64,000 nt of DNA from Bacteroides fragilis (GTDB taxonomy: Bacteria; Bacteroidota; Bacteroidia; Bacteroidales; Bacteroidaceae). Below the pieces are notes generated by a model, which was given only the letters and a program-made list of their open reading frames with translations, ran no database searches and was not told the origin of the DNA. Positions within the stretch are counted from its first letter, which is position 1; each line of letters starts with the position of its first letter. Shown piece by piece: positions 41,428-50,486 of the stretch. The position numbers and the translations under genes are program-made. The stretch is from assembly GCF_002849695.1 (NCBI RefSeq), contig NZ_CP018937.1, positions 62,001-126,000 of the forward strand, written 5' to 3'.

Positions 41428-42447
41428 ATGAATTTGATAAATAAAAAGAATATGGAAGAAAACATGAATGATATGCATGGAGAAGAAGCTCCGCGTACCG
41501 ATTTGACTCTTTTTTCAGAGAAGATACAGGAACTGAAAAGTCAGATTGCTTCCGTTATTGTGGGGCAGGAACGTACTGTCGATCTGGTGTTGACGGCTAT
41601 TCTTGCTAACGGTCACGTTTTGATAGAAGGAGTGCCGGGAGTAGCCAAGACCTTACTTGCCCGTCTTACTGCGCGCCTGATAGATGCTGATTTCAGCCGT
41701 GTACAGTTTACTCCCGACCTGATGCCGAGTGATGTTCTGGGTACGACCGTCTTCAATATGAAAACCAATGAATTTGATTTTCATCGGGGACCTGTCTTTG
41801 CTAATGTTATATTAGTGGATGAAATCAATCGTGCTCCTGCCAAAACCCAGTCTGCCCTTTTTGAAGTAATGGAAGAACGTCAAGCCAGCATTGACGGAAC
41901 GACTTACCGGATGGGAGAACTTTATACCATTCTGGCTACACAGAATCCTGTGGAGCAGGAAGGAACCTATAAGTTACCCGAGGCCCAGCTTGACCGTTTC
42001 CTGATGAAGATTACCATGGATTATCCGTCGCTTGAAGAAGAAGTCAGCATTCTGGAACGCCACCATACCAATGCTGCATTGGTGAAATTAGAGGAGATAA
42101 AGCCGGTGATTACCAGTGAGGAGCTGCTTTCTCTTCGCCGGCTGATGGGAAAGGTATTTGTGGATCAGACTCTGCTTCAGTACATTGCTTTGATTGCCCA
42201 ACAGACCCGTACCAGTAAAGCTGTTTATTTGGGAGCCTCTCCCCGTGCTTCAGTAGCTATGTTGCAGTCTGCCAAAGCTTATGCACTTTTGCAGGGGCGT
42301 GATTTTGTGACTCCGGAAGACATTAAGTTTGTGGCTCCCTACGTTTTGCAGCATCGCCTGATTCTGACGGCAGAAGCCGAAATGGAAGGATATTCGCCAG
42401 TCAAGGTAACCCAGCGCTTGATTGATAAAGTGGAAGTACCTAAATAA
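41428..42447 (+). CDS. MoxR family AAA+ ATPase
   Basis: 339 aa from ATG at 41428; downstream ATGs at 41452 and 41464 are possible starts. Walker A GVPGVAKT, Walker B VILVDEINRAPAKTQ, sensor 1 ATQNP and sensor 2 region SPRASVAML are all present. MoxR proteins act as chaperone-like ATPases that help assemble or activate partner proteins, often with VWA or DUF58 proteins encoded next to them. The DUF58 gene follows after 2 bp. Confidence 0.96.
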   Translation: MNLINKKNMEENMNDMHGEEAPRTDLTLFSEKIQELKSQIASVIVGQERTVDLVLTAILANGHVLIEGVPGVAKTLLARLTARLIDADFSRVQFTPDLMPSDVLGTTVFNMKTNEFDFHRGPVFANVILVDEINRAPAKTQSALFEVMEERQASIDGTTYRMGELYTILATQNPVEQEGTYKLPEAQLDRFLMKITMDYPSLEEEVSILERHHTNAALVKLEEIKPVITSEELLSLRRLMGKVFVDQTLLQYIALIAQQTRTSKAVYLGASPRASVAMLQSAKAYALLQGRDFVTPEDIKFVAPYVLQHRLILTAEAEMEGYSPVKVTQRLIDKVEVPK

Positions 42448-42449
42448 TT

Positions 42450-43760
42450 ATGTTCCTGACCAAACGTTTTTACATATTCGTCCTTGTCGTCATCCTGTTG
42501 TTAGGTGGCGGATATCTGTTCGGCTCTATGTTCATCATCGGGCAGTTAGGGTTGGTTGCGCTATTGCTCGCCCTGGCCTTCGACGGGTATCTGTTGTATC
42601 GTACCAACGGTATCCGGGCCTTCCGTCAATGCGCCGGGCGTTTCTCTAACGGAGATGATAATGATGTCAGTTTACGTATCGAAAGCCGTTATCCCTATCC
42701 CGTGAATCTGGTAGTGATCGATGAAGTGCCCGTCATATTTCAACAGAGAGACGTTCATTTTGAACTGTCTCTTAAGCCTAACGAAGGGAAGACAGTGACA
42801 TATCAACTACGTCCGACCCATAGGGGAGAATACGGTTTCGGATCTATTCGTGTCTTCTCAACCACCCGGATCGGATTAATATCCCGAAGGTTTACGTGTG
42901 GTAAGTCCGAAACCGTCAAAGTATACCCCTCTTACCTGATGCTTCATCAATATGAATTGCTGGCGATAAGTGATAATCTGACCGAATTAGGCATCAAGCG
43001 TATTCGTCGGGCAGGACATCAGACGGAATTCGAACAGATCAAAGAATACGTAAAAGGAGATGATTACCGTACTATAAACTGGAAGGCCAGTGCACGCCGC
43101 CATCAGTTGATGGTCAATGTTTATCAGGACGAGCGCAGTCAGCAGATATACAGCGTGATTGATAAAGGGCGTGTGATGCAGCAGGCTTTTCGTGGTATGA
43201 CGTTGCTGGACTATGCCATCAACGCCTCTTTGGTGCTTTCGTATGTAGCCATGCGAAAAGACGATAAAGCCGGGTTGGTGACGTTCAACGAGCATTTTGA
43301 TACGTTCGTCCCTGCTTCCAAGCAAGTCGGACAAATGCAGACTCTTCTTGAGAATCTCTATAAACAGGAAACAACGTTTGGTGAAACGGACTTTTCCGCC
43401 CTTTGTGTGCATTTAGGGAAGCATGTGAATAAACGCAGCTTTCTGATGCTCTATACCAATTTCAGTAACATGACCAGCCTGAACCGGCAACTGGTTTACC
43501 TGCAACAACTGGCCAGACAACACAGAGTGTTGGTTGTATTCTTTGAGGATGCCGACCTGAAAGAATATATTGCCGGGAAACCGGAGACAACCGAAGGATA
43601 TTACCAACATGTTATCGCAGAGAAGTTTGCGTTTGAGAAGCGACTGATTGTGTCTACTTTGAAGCAGCATGGCATTTATTCGCTGCTTACAACTCCTGAT
43701 AAACTGTCAATTGATGTGATCAACAAATATCTGGAAATGAAATCCCGTCAGTTACTCTGA
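42450..43760 (+). CDS. DUF58 domain protein
   Basis: 436 aa, ATG at 42450. Two N-terminal membrane helices (about 6-45), then a beta-rich periplasmic-like segment and the DUF58 domain with IRRAGHQTEFEQIKEYVKGDDYRTINWKASARR near 190-220, and a C-terminal VWA-like part. It is the standard partner of the MoxR ATPase. Its 3' end overlaps the convergent Imm17-like gene by 9 bp. Confidence 0.93.
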   Translation: MFLTKRFYIFVLVVILLLGGGYLFGSMFIIGQLGLVALLLALAFDGYLLYRTNGIRAFRQCAGRFSNGDDNDVSLRIESRYPYPVNLVVIDEVPVIFQQRDVHFELSLKPNEGKTVTYQLRPTHRGEYGFGSIRVFSTTRIGLISRRFTCGKSETVKVYPSYLMLHQYELLAISDNLTELGIKRIRRAGHQTEFEQIKEYVKGDDYRTINWKASARRHQLMVNVYQDERSQQIYSVIDKGRVMQQAFRGMTLLDYAINASLVLSYVAMRKDDKAGLVTFNEHFDTFVPASKQVGQMQTLLENLYKQETTFGETDFSALCVHLGKHVNKRSFLMLYTNFSNMTSLNRQLVYLQQLARQHRVLVVFFEDADLKEYIAGKPETTEGYYQHVIAEKFAFEKRLIVSTLKQHGIYSLLTTPDKLSIDVINKYLEMKSRQLL

Positions 43761-43976
43761 TACAGGTTGCGTATTGAGGAAGAAGAAGACAGCCATACCT
43801 ATCATGATGATTCCCAGCAGTCCGTAAAACAGCCGGGCGCGTTTTCTGCCTACATTCCGTACAATCAGTTGTGCATTTTGGGCAGTGAAAAACCAGTTCC
43901 AGTTGAGTATAGATGCCAGCAGGGCGGTAAGCCCTGCGATGGCAAATATTCCCTGAACAAAATATTGAGGGGCCAT
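43752..43976 (-). CDS. Imm17-like small membrane protein
   Basis: 74 aa, ATG at 43976. Two membrane helices (about 7-25 and 48-66) joined by a basic loop (VRNVGRKRARLFYG). The length and the LNWNWFFTAQNAQ and ARLFYGLLGIIMIG segments match the Imm17 family. Imm17 was named from polymorphic-toxin loci, but no toxin gene is next to it here, so an immunity role is not supported. Overlaps the convergent DUF58 gene and lies 11 bp downstream of tsaE on the same strand. Confidence 0.7.
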   Translation of the reverse strand: MAPQYFVQGIFAIAGLTALLASILNWNWFFTAQNAQLIVRNVGRKRARLFYGLLGIIMIGMAVFFFLNTQPVSE

Positions 43977-43987
43977 TGCTCGGATGA

Positions 43988-44407
43988 TTAGTCGTTAATC
44001 ACTATTTTTCTTGTTCCATCCTCAAGTTCCTCGATGGTAACCTTTACGGCGTCTCCCGGCAACAGTTCTTCTACCAGTTCCGGCCATTCGATGAAACAAA
44101 GTGCACCACTGTAGAAGTAATCTTCATACCCCATGTCATATACTTCGCTCAACTTTTTGATCCGGTAGAAGTCGAAGTGATAAATCAGCTCTCCGCCTTC
44201 GTCCGAACGGTATTCGTTAACAATGGCAAAAGTTGGGGAAGTGATAACATCCGACACTCCAAGCTCTTCGCAAAGTGCCTTGACGAAAGTCGTTTTACCT
44301 GCCCCCATCTTTCCATAGAGTGCAAAGACTGTGTTATCGCCCATGGCAGAGATGAACTCGCGGGCAGCTTCGTGAATCTGTTCCAGTGATTGAATCTTGA
44401 TTTCCAT
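43988..44407 (-). CDS. tsaE: tRNA threonylcarbamoyladenosine biosynthesis ATPase
   Basis: 139 aa, ATG at 44407. Part of the TsaB-TsaD-TsaE complex that makes t6A at position 37 of ANN-decoding tRNAs. Walker [16 protein letters not shown] and the family segment [17 protein letters not shown], then FIEWPE are all visible. Length is standard. Confidence 0.97.
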   Translation of the reverse strand: MEIKIQSLEQIHEAAREFISAMGDNTVFALYGKMGAGKTTFVKALCEELGVSDVITSPTFAIVNEYRSDEGGELIYHFDFYRIKKLSEVYDMGYEDYFYSGALCFIEWPELVEELLPGDAVKVTIEELEDGTRKIVIND

Positions 44408-44422
44408 ACTTATATGTTGTTT

Positions 44423-45232
44423 TTATTGTTTCTTTCTGAAAAGGCTCTTTCCTATTTTACATGCAATGTAGATAAGAATAGAGAAGAAAATGATGGATGC
44501 TCCCGAAGGCACATTCAGGCGGTAAGAGATCAGCAGACCTCCCAGGCAACTCAGGTAACCGATGGCAATCGACAGCCAGATGATGCGTTTAAACTTGTTG
44601 GTAAACAGATTGGCCGTCATCTGTGGGATGGTCAGCAACGAAATAGCCAGTACAATCCCCACCATGCGCAGACAGGAAACGATGGTAAGGGCGATGAACA
44701 TCATCAGGATATATTCCAATACTACTACCGGGATTCCTTGTGAACGGGCAAACTCACGGTCGAAAGCGATGTATATAATCGGGTGGATGAACAAGGTGAA
44801 GAACAGGATTAGCAGGATGGCAAGAATACCCAGCATCAGCAAGTCGGTCTGTGTAATGGTGAGGATATTGCCAAACAGGTAGGCCGAAAGATCGGGAGCG
44901 AAACCCGGGGACAGAAAACTAAACATGATTCCCAATGCCATACCCAGTGTCCAGAACATGGCAATGGCCGAATCTTCACGCATGTCTTTTCGTTTGCTGA
45001 GCCACTCTACTCCGAAAGCCGATAAGACGGAAAAGACGGCTGCCGAAAGAATGGGAGAGAGGCCGGTATACAGTCCCAGTCCAATGCCGCCGAATGAGGC
45101 ATGGGTGATACCTCCGCTGATAAATACCAGGCGGCGAGTTACGATATACGTACCGATAATGCCACAGGCAATGCTTGCCAGAAGACTTCCCAGGAGAGCG
45201 TGTTGAAAAAAGGTATATTGTAGTAAATCCAT
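44423..45232 (-). CDS. Metal-ion ABC transporter permease (ZnuB/MntB family)
   Basis: 269 aa, ATG at 45232. Eight or so membrane helices with the ABC-3 family marks: RRLVFISGGITHASFGGIGLG and the IVSCLRMVGIVLAISLLTIPQMTA helix. It should import zinc, manganese or iron. Neither an ATPase nor a metal-binding protein gene is adjacent, so partners must be elsewhere. It lies 15 bp before tsaE. Confidence 0.93.
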   Translation of the reverse strand: MDLLQYTFFQHALLGSLLASIACGIIGTYIVTRRLVFISGGITHASFGGIGLGLYTGLSPILSAAVFSVLSAFGVEWLSKRKDMREDSAIAMFWTLGMALGIMFSFLSPGFAPDLSAYLFGNILTITQTDLLMLGILAILLILFFTLFIHPIIYIAFDREFARSQGIPVVVLEYILMMFIALTIVSCLRMVGIVLAISLLTIPQMTANLFTNKFKRIIWLSIAIGYLSCLGGLLISYRLNVPSGASIIFFSILIYIACKIGKSLFRKKQ

Positions 45233-45270
45233 ACGGTTCAGCTGTTAGGAACGTGAGGCAGACGGGCGGG

Positions 45271-45693
45271 TTAAGGATGTATCCTCCGTTCGCCTACTAC
45301 CAGAAAGACTTCATCTTTTATTTCATCGGGAAGGCTGATTCCTCTCAGTTGCAGGCTGCGTACCCATCCGGCTACATCGGTGTCTTGCATGGTATAAAAG
45401 ACATCACGGAATTTATCAGCTTCTTCCGGTGTATATTCTTCGGGGGCCCTGCCGATAAATGTATCCAGTTCTTCGTCGTCGTAATACTCTATTTGCTTAC
45501 TGACGGCAGCCAGCAAACTGTCCCGTTCACAAACTTCATGCTGTCCGCAACACTCTACGTCGACTTCCTTTACTTCCGGGAAGCTGTCCAGTTCTCCGTT
45601 ATCTATTTTCTTTTGCAGCCTTTTGTTGCGGATATACCCAGCAATCATTGCCACGATGGCGAGCAACACCAGACCAACTATAAGTATCCACAT
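45271..45693 (-). CDS. Single-pass protein with cytoplasmic acidic domain, unknown function
   Basis: 140 aa, ATG at 45693. One N-terminal helix (WILIVGLVLLAIVAMIAGYI) then a charged domain with a CCGQHEVCERD cysteine cluster near 48-55 and EYYDDEELDTFIGR. The cysteine/histidine set could bind a metal. I do not recognise a function. A TACCTTTG promoter element lies at 45721-45714. It is upstream of the metal permease gene on the same strand, with a 38-bp gap. Confidence 0.75.
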   Translation of the reverse strand: MWILIVGLVLLAIVAMIAGYIRNKRLQKKIDNGELDSFPEVKEVDVECCGQHEVCERDSLLAAVSKQIEYYDDEELDTFIGRAPEEYTPEEADKFRDVFYTMQDTDVAGWVRSLQLRGISLPDEIKDEVFLVVGERRIHP

Positions 45694-45743
45694 AATTACG
45701 AATCAAATTTTCGCAAAGGTACTTATTAATTTGTATTATTCCG

Positions 45744-45751
45744 TATATTTG
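45744..45751 (+). promoter_or_regulatory. -7 element for the M28 peptidase gene
   Basis: TATATTTG at 45744-45751 is a perfect TAnnTTTG match, 44 bp before the ATG. No TTG at the ideal spacing. Confidence 0.45.
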
Positions 45752-45795
45752 TCCTTGCAATGTGCTAAATGAACTAAAACAGAAACATCCCGATC

Positions 45796-46797
45796 ATGAA
45801 AAGAAAACACCTGATTACTGTCTTTATGTGGTGTGTCGCCACTACTTTGTGTGCCCAGACCCCGGTCGAAAAGGGGCTGAAAAGTATTAACCGTCAGGCT
45901 GCCGAGGCTTATATCGGCTTTTTGGCCGATGATGAATTACAGGGACGTGAAGCCGGATTCCACGGTTCGCGTGTGGCTGCCCGGTACATCGTTTCCCTAC
46001 TGAAAGAGATGGGAGTCCGCCCGTTGGGTGAAAGCTACTATCAGCCGTTCGATGCTTATCGCAAGGAACGCCAGCAGAAGGGACGTCTGGAAGTGCATCC
46101 GGACTCGATAGCCAAACTGAAACAAGTGGTACATCAGAAACTGTCAATGAATAATGTATTGGGTATGATTCCCGGAAAGAAGACGGATGAGTATGTGATT
46201 GTCGGTGCGCATTTTGACCATTTGGGTATTGATCCTGCCCTGGACGGTGACCAGATTTACAATGGTGCCGATGATAACGCTTCCGGAGTATCGGCCGTAC
46301 TGCAAATAGCCAAGGCTTTTGTGGCAAGTGGCCAGCAGCCGGAACGGAATGTGATCTTTGCCTTTTGGGACGGAGAGGAGAAGGGGCTCCTCGGATCGAA
46401 ATACTTTGTGCAGGAGTGTCCGTTCATCAAGCAGATAAAAGGATATCTGAATTTTGATATGATTGGTCGTAACAATAATCCCCAACAGCCTAAGCATGTG
46501 GTTTATTTCTATACCGAGGCCAATCCTTCTTTCGGCCGCTGGTTGAAGGAAGACATTAAAAAGTACGGTTTACAATTGGAACCCAATTATCGTCCTTGGG
46601 ACAAACCGGTGGGAGGAAGTGACAACGGATCGTTTGCCAAAGTCGGTATTCCCATCATCTGGTATCATACGGATGGACATCCCGATTACCATCAACCTTC
46701 CGATCATGCCGACCGCCTGAATTGGGATAAAGTGGTTGAAATATCTAAAGCCTCTTTCCTTAATGTCTGGAATCTGGCAAACGAAAAGGATTATTAA
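45796..46797 (+). CDS. Secreted M28 family zinc peptidase
   Basis: 333 aa, ATG at 45796. Signal peptide (1-20, cleavage near LCAQT). Peptidase M28 core with zinc ligands visible in VGAHFDHLG, NGADDNASG, FWDGEEKGLLGS (catalytic Glu and metal Glu), NFDMIGR, and the late histidine of YHQPSDHADRL. It is a periplasmic or surface aminopeptidase. Followed after 7 bp by a lipoprotein gene on the same strand. Confidence 0.95.
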   Translation: MKRKHLITVFMWCVATTLCAQTPVEKGLKSINRQAAEAYIGFLADDELQGREAGFHGSRVAARYIVSLLKEMGVRPLGESYYQPFDAYRKERQQKGRLEVHPDSIAKLKQVVHQKLSMNNVLGMIPGKKTDEYVIVGAHFDHLGIDPALDGDQIYNGADDNASGVSAVLQIAKAFVASGQQPERNVIFAFWDGEEKGLLGSKYFVQECPFIKQIKGYLNFDMIGRNNNPQQPKHVVYFYTEANPSFGRWLKEDIKKYGLQLEPNYRPWDKPVGGSDNGSFAKVGIPIIWYHTDGHPDYHQPSDHADRLNWDKVVEISKASFLNVWNLANEKDY

Positions 46798-46804
46798 GAA
46801 TGAA

Positions 46805-47977
46805 ATGAAAACTAAACTAACTAATTGTGTAAGAATCGGATTACTCTCTTTTATGTTGGGGTGTTTGCTTACTTGTTGCCAAGGAACGGCTCCTTCCGGC
46901 AATACAGGTAAAAAAACTTCCAGAACGGCTATTGCGTCCAATGACTCAGTGAAGTTGATTCCCGATAAAGTCTTGAATGACGCGTCTTGTGTGCTTGCCG
47001 GCTTGCCGGTTGATAAAGAAAGCGGGAAGCTTTATGCCCTGACCCAGACGAAAGAATGGAAGAACCATGCCCGTTACATGGATCAGATATGGAACGTTTT
47101 TCAGCAGACGGCTCCCCGCGTGGTAGCTTTCTCACAGACGGAACTGGAAGATATCAACGCCCGTTGCCATACACTGTTCTATCCGTTTGGGGGGCCTGAC
47201 TTTCTGTTTGCCAATGCATTCTTTCCAGAAATGGATACTTATGTGCTGATCGGATTGGAACCCGCCGGTAGTGCGCCGAAGGTGAAACACCCTTCTGCCG
47301 AAACCTACCGTTTGTATCAAAACGCTGTGTCGGATGTACTCAACCTGAGTTTTTTTAATGATATGGACAAAGAGCTGGCCAATGATACCATTGACGGGGT
47401 AGTTCCCATCTATTCGTTGTTGATGGCCAGGGGAAACAGGAAGATAGTCAGTATTAAGGAGGTCCGGTTATCAGAAGCCGGAGATCTTATTGAAGTCGGG
47501 AAAGGAGATACCATCCGGAATGGAGATTGTACGGGAATGGAAGTTTGTTTTTTCCGTCCGGGCACTTCCCGGTTACAGACTCTTTATTATTTCTGTACCG
47601 ATATCAGTAACGAGGGGTTGCAAGCCAATAAGCCTTTACAGGCATTTATGGACCGTTTTGATACGGAGGCTACCGCAACATTCGTCAAGTCGGCTTCGTA
47701 CCTGATGCATGAGCCTTCTTTTTCCCGTATACGTGAAACGATTCTCAGGAAATCATCTGCCGTAATACAAGACGACTCTTCCATCCCGTTGTCCTGTTTC
47801 GACCCGGAGATGTGGACGGTTACTTTGTACGGTACCTTTTATAAACCTATCTCAGCTTTCTCGCAATATTCTCAGCCGGAGTTGCGAGATGCCTATCAGT
47901 TGGGCGATCCCAAGCCCCTGAATTTCCGGATCGGTTATGCACGGCAATCCAATTTGCAGGTTGTAAGAAGAAAATAA
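46805..47977 (+). CDS. Lipoprotein of unknown function
   Basis: 390 aa from ATG at 46805. The frame is open upstream but overlaps the peptidase gene, and this ATG starts a proper lipoprotein signal ending at the cysteine of LLTCC. A Lys/Thr/Ser-rich linker (to about 45) precedes a large soluble domain with FYPFGGPDFLFANAFFP and TYVLIGLEPAG. I do not know a named family. It probably resides in the outer or inner membrane leaflet and is cotranscribed with the M28 peptidase (7-bp gap). Confidence 0.75.
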   Translation: MKTKLTNCVRIGLLSFMLGCLLTCCQGTAPSGNTGKKTSRTAIASNDSVKLIPDKVLNDASCVLAGLPVDKESGKLYALTQTKEWKNHARYMDQIWNVFQQTAPRVVAFSQTELEDINARCHTLFYPFGGPDFLFANAFFPEMDTYVLIGLEPAGSAPKVKHPSAETYRLYQNAVSDVLNLSFFNDMDKELANDTIDGVVPIYSLLMARGNRKIVSIKEVRLSEAGDLIEVGKGDTIRNGDCTGMEVCFFRPGTSRLQTLYYFCTDISNEGLQANKPLQAFMDRFDTEATATFVKSASYLMHEPSFSRIRETILRKSSAVIQDDSSIPLSCFDPEMWTVTLYGTFYKPISAFSQYSQPELRDAYQLGDPKPLNFRIGYARQSNLQVVRRK

Positions 47978-48015
47978 TCCCGGTTAATGACTTTTCTCCG
48001 GAGGGTTAACCGGGA
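47978..48015 (+). terminator. Hairpin after the M28/lipoprotein pair
   Basis: Arms 47978-47987 and 48006-48015 (TCCCGGTTAA and its complement) make a 10-bp perfect stem with an 18-nt loop, starting at the stop codon. No clean U-run follows, so it may act as a regulatory or processing element instead. Confidence 0.4.
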
Positions 48016-48115
48016 ATTAACCCTCCTTCTAACCCTTCCTCATTAGCTTCGCAGCATAAATTAAATGCAAAGGGTAAATAAGCCTTTACCCTGTTTAAAA
48101 TTCAATTTCTGAGCT

Positions 48116-50401
48116 ATGAGGAAGAATATTTCGATTACCCTTATCGTTAGTGCAGCCCTTTTGCTGGCTTCGTGTACACAACAAAAAGTACCTTTCAGCC
48201 CTGTCGATTATGTAAATCCCCTGATGGGGACAGAGTCTACTTATGCCTTTTCGCATGGGAACACCTATCCTGCCGTAGCAGTTCCCTGGGGAATGAATTT
48301 CTGGAGTCCGCAAACCGGGGAGAATCGAAGTGGCTGGATGTATATGTACACCGACAGCCTGATACGGGGATTCCGCCAGACCCACCAACCCAGTCCGTGG
48401 ATAAACGATTACGGAACTTTCTCTATCATGCCGTTGTCCGGCGAACTGAAGCTGAATCATAAAGAACGGGCCGTGCCTTTCTCACACACTCAGGAGAAAG
48501 CGACTCCTTATAGTTATGGTGTCACGTTTGCGGATGGTACCCGGACGGAACTTTCCGCGACTTCGCGCGGAGCGGTATTTGAAGTTTCTTTCCCGGAGAA
48601 GTCCGACCAATATATTGTGGTAGATGCTTATGATGGTGGAAGTGCTCTGGCGATTGACAAGGAGAATCGGTGTGTAACCGGTGTGGCACGTAATCATAAT
48701 GGCGGAGTACCCGATAATTTTGCCAACTATTTCCGGATAGAGTTCAGCCATCCCATTACAGAAGAAGGAGTATACGACGGGGATACGCTGATGCATCACC
48801 AACAGACGGTAGAGGGTGATTATACCTGTGCTTACCTCAAGTTTAACGTTCCGGAGGGGGAAAGGCTGACCGTCCGTACGGCATCTTCTTTTATAAGTCC
48901 CTCACAGGCACTTATCAACTTCAGCCGGGAAGTGGGAGGAAAGAGCCTTGCCCAGGTGAAGGAAGAAGCACGAAAACAGTGGAACAGCTATCTGGGACGA
49001 ATTGAAGCGGAAGGCGGCAGTGAAGAGCAGCTACGCACCTTCTATTCCTGTCTTTACCGGACATTGCTCTTCCCCCGTGAGTTCTATGAGTTCGATGCTC
49101 AGGGGAAACCGGTTTATTACAGTCCTTATAACGGAAAAATACACGATGGCTACATGTATACCGACAATGGCTTTTGGGATACGTTCCGTGCAGTCCATCC
49201 CTTGTTCACCTTATTATATCCGGAGGTTTCCGAAAGGGTTACCCAGTCCATTCTCAATGCTTACGATGAAAGTGGTTTTATGCCCGAGTGGGCAAGTCCG
49301 GGCCACCGTGGATGTATGATTGGCAATAACTCCATCTCTTTGTTGACAGACGCCTGGGCAAAAGGGATTCGTACCATTAATCCGGAGAAAGCTCTTGAAG
49401 CGATGATCCATCAGACCGGGGCCGTGCATCCGGAGATCAGTTCGGTGGGCCGTGACGGATTTGAATATTATGATCGTTTAGGCTATGTTCCTTATCCCGA
49501 AGTGCATGAGGCTACCGCTAAAACCCTTGAATATGCGTATGCCGACTGGTGTGTAGCGCGCTTTGCCGCTTCCATCGGGAAGAAGGAGATTGCCGACAGT
49601 TATTATCGCAAGTCCTTGAATTACCGGAATCTTTATTATCCCGAACATGGCTTTATGTGGGCGAAAGATGCCCAAAGGCGGTGGAGGGACCGCTTTGATG
49701 CAACAGAATGGGGAGGTCCCTTCACAGAAGGAAGTTCCTGGCACTGGACCTGGAGCGTTCTTCACGATCCCGAAGGGCTGTCGCAACTGATGGGAGGGCA
49801 CGCATCGATGGCAGCCCGTCTCGATTCCATGTTTACAGCTCCCAACACCTACAATTACGGCACCTATGGTTTTGTTATCCACGAGATAGCCGAGATGGTA
49901 GCCCTTGATATGGGACAATATGCACATGGCAACCAGCCGGTGCAACATGCCATCTATTTATACGATTATATCGGCAGACCCTGGAAGACCCAGCAACATG
50001 TTCGCGAAGTGATGGGGAAACTCTATAACTCCGGCAGCAAAGGCTACTGTGGTGATGAGGATAACGGACAGACTTCTGCCTGGTATGTCTTCTCGGCCAT
50101 GGGATTCTATCCTGTTTGTCCCGGTGTGCCGGAATATGCGATGGGGAGTCCGCTTTTCCCGAAACTGACGCTGCACTTGCCCCATGGGAAAAATTTCATT
50201 GTGAAGGCAGAGGGAAACAGTCCCGCAAACTGCTATATCGGAAAAGCCTTGCTCAATGGCAGCGAGTTTACCCGTAATTTCCTGACTCACCGTGAACTTA
50301 TTTCCGGAGGAGAACTGGTATTATCCATGGATAGTGTGCCCGATCTCCGCCGTGGCACCCTGAAGACGGATCTGCCTTACTCTTACTCCCGGGGGCACTA
50401 A
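48116..50401 (+). CDS. GH92 alpha-mannosidase lipoprotein
   Basis: 761 aa, ATG at 48116. Lipoprotein signal ending LLLASC. The N-terminal beta-sandwich opens with VDYVNPLMGT, standard for GH92, and the catalytic (alpha/alpha)6 domain contains TDNGFWDTFRAVHPL, PEWASPGHRGCMIG, EGSSWHWTW and GYCGDEDNGQTSAWYV. GH92 enzymes are calcium-dependent exo-alpha-mannosidases that trim high-mannose or complex N-glycans. An 8-bp hairpin (48071-48092) sits in the leader. First gene of the PUL, followed by the regulator. Confidence 0.95.
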   Translation: MRKNISITLIVSAALLLASCTQQKVPFSPVDYVNPLMGTESTYAFSHGNTYPAVAVPWGMNFWSPQTGENRSGWMYMYTDSLIRGFRQTHQPSPWINDYGTFSIMPLSGELKLNHKERAVPFSHTQEKATPYSYGVTFADGTRTELSATSRGAVFEVSFPEKSDQYIVVDAYDGGSALAIDKENRCVTGVARNHNGGVPDNFANYFRIEFSHPITEEGVYDGDTLMHHQQTVEGDYTCAYLKFNVPEGERLTVRTASSFISPSQALINFSREVGGKSLAQVKEEARKQWNSYLGRIEAEGGSEEQLRTFYSCLYRTLLFPREFYEFDAQGKPVYYSPYNGKIHDGYMYTDNGFWDTFRAVHPLFTLLYPEVSERVTQSILNAYDESGFMPEWASPGHRGCMIGNNSISLLTDAWAKGIRTINPEKALEAMIHQTGAVHPEISSVGRDGFEYYDRLGYVPYPEVHEATAKTLEYAYADWCVARFAASIGKKEIADSYYRKSLNYRNLYYPEHGFMWAKDAQRRWRDRFDATEWGGPFTEGSSWHWTWSVLHDPEGLSQLMGGHASMAARLDSMFTAPNTYNYGTYGFVIHEIAEMVALDMGQYAHGNQPVQHAIYLYDYIGRPWKTQQHVREVMGKLYNSGSKGYCGDEDNGQTSAWYVFSAMGFYPVCPGVPEYAMGSPLFPKLTLHLPHGKNFIVKAEGNSPANCYIGKALLNGSEFTRNFLTHRELISGGELVLSMDSVPDLRRGTLKTDLPYSYSRGH

Positions 50402-50413
50402 TCCCGGTATACG

Positions 50414-50444
50414 TTTGCCATTTCTATTATTTTTCGTATTTTTG
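50414..50444 (+). promoter_or_regulatory. Promoter of the PUL regulator
   Basis: TTTG (50414-50417), 19-bp spacer, TATTTTTG (50437-50444): consensus match, 42 bp before the ATG at 50487. It shows that the TTG at 50415 is not the start codon. Confidence 0.72.
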
Positions 50445-50486
50445 TTGCACTATGGAACGGATGACGCATTTATCGAAGAACAGTAT

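Noticed and set aside
43752-43976. Imm17-like protein as evidence of a toxin-immunity system
   Set aside because: No toxin, Rhs or secretion gene is nearby; the protein lies among housekeeping genes.
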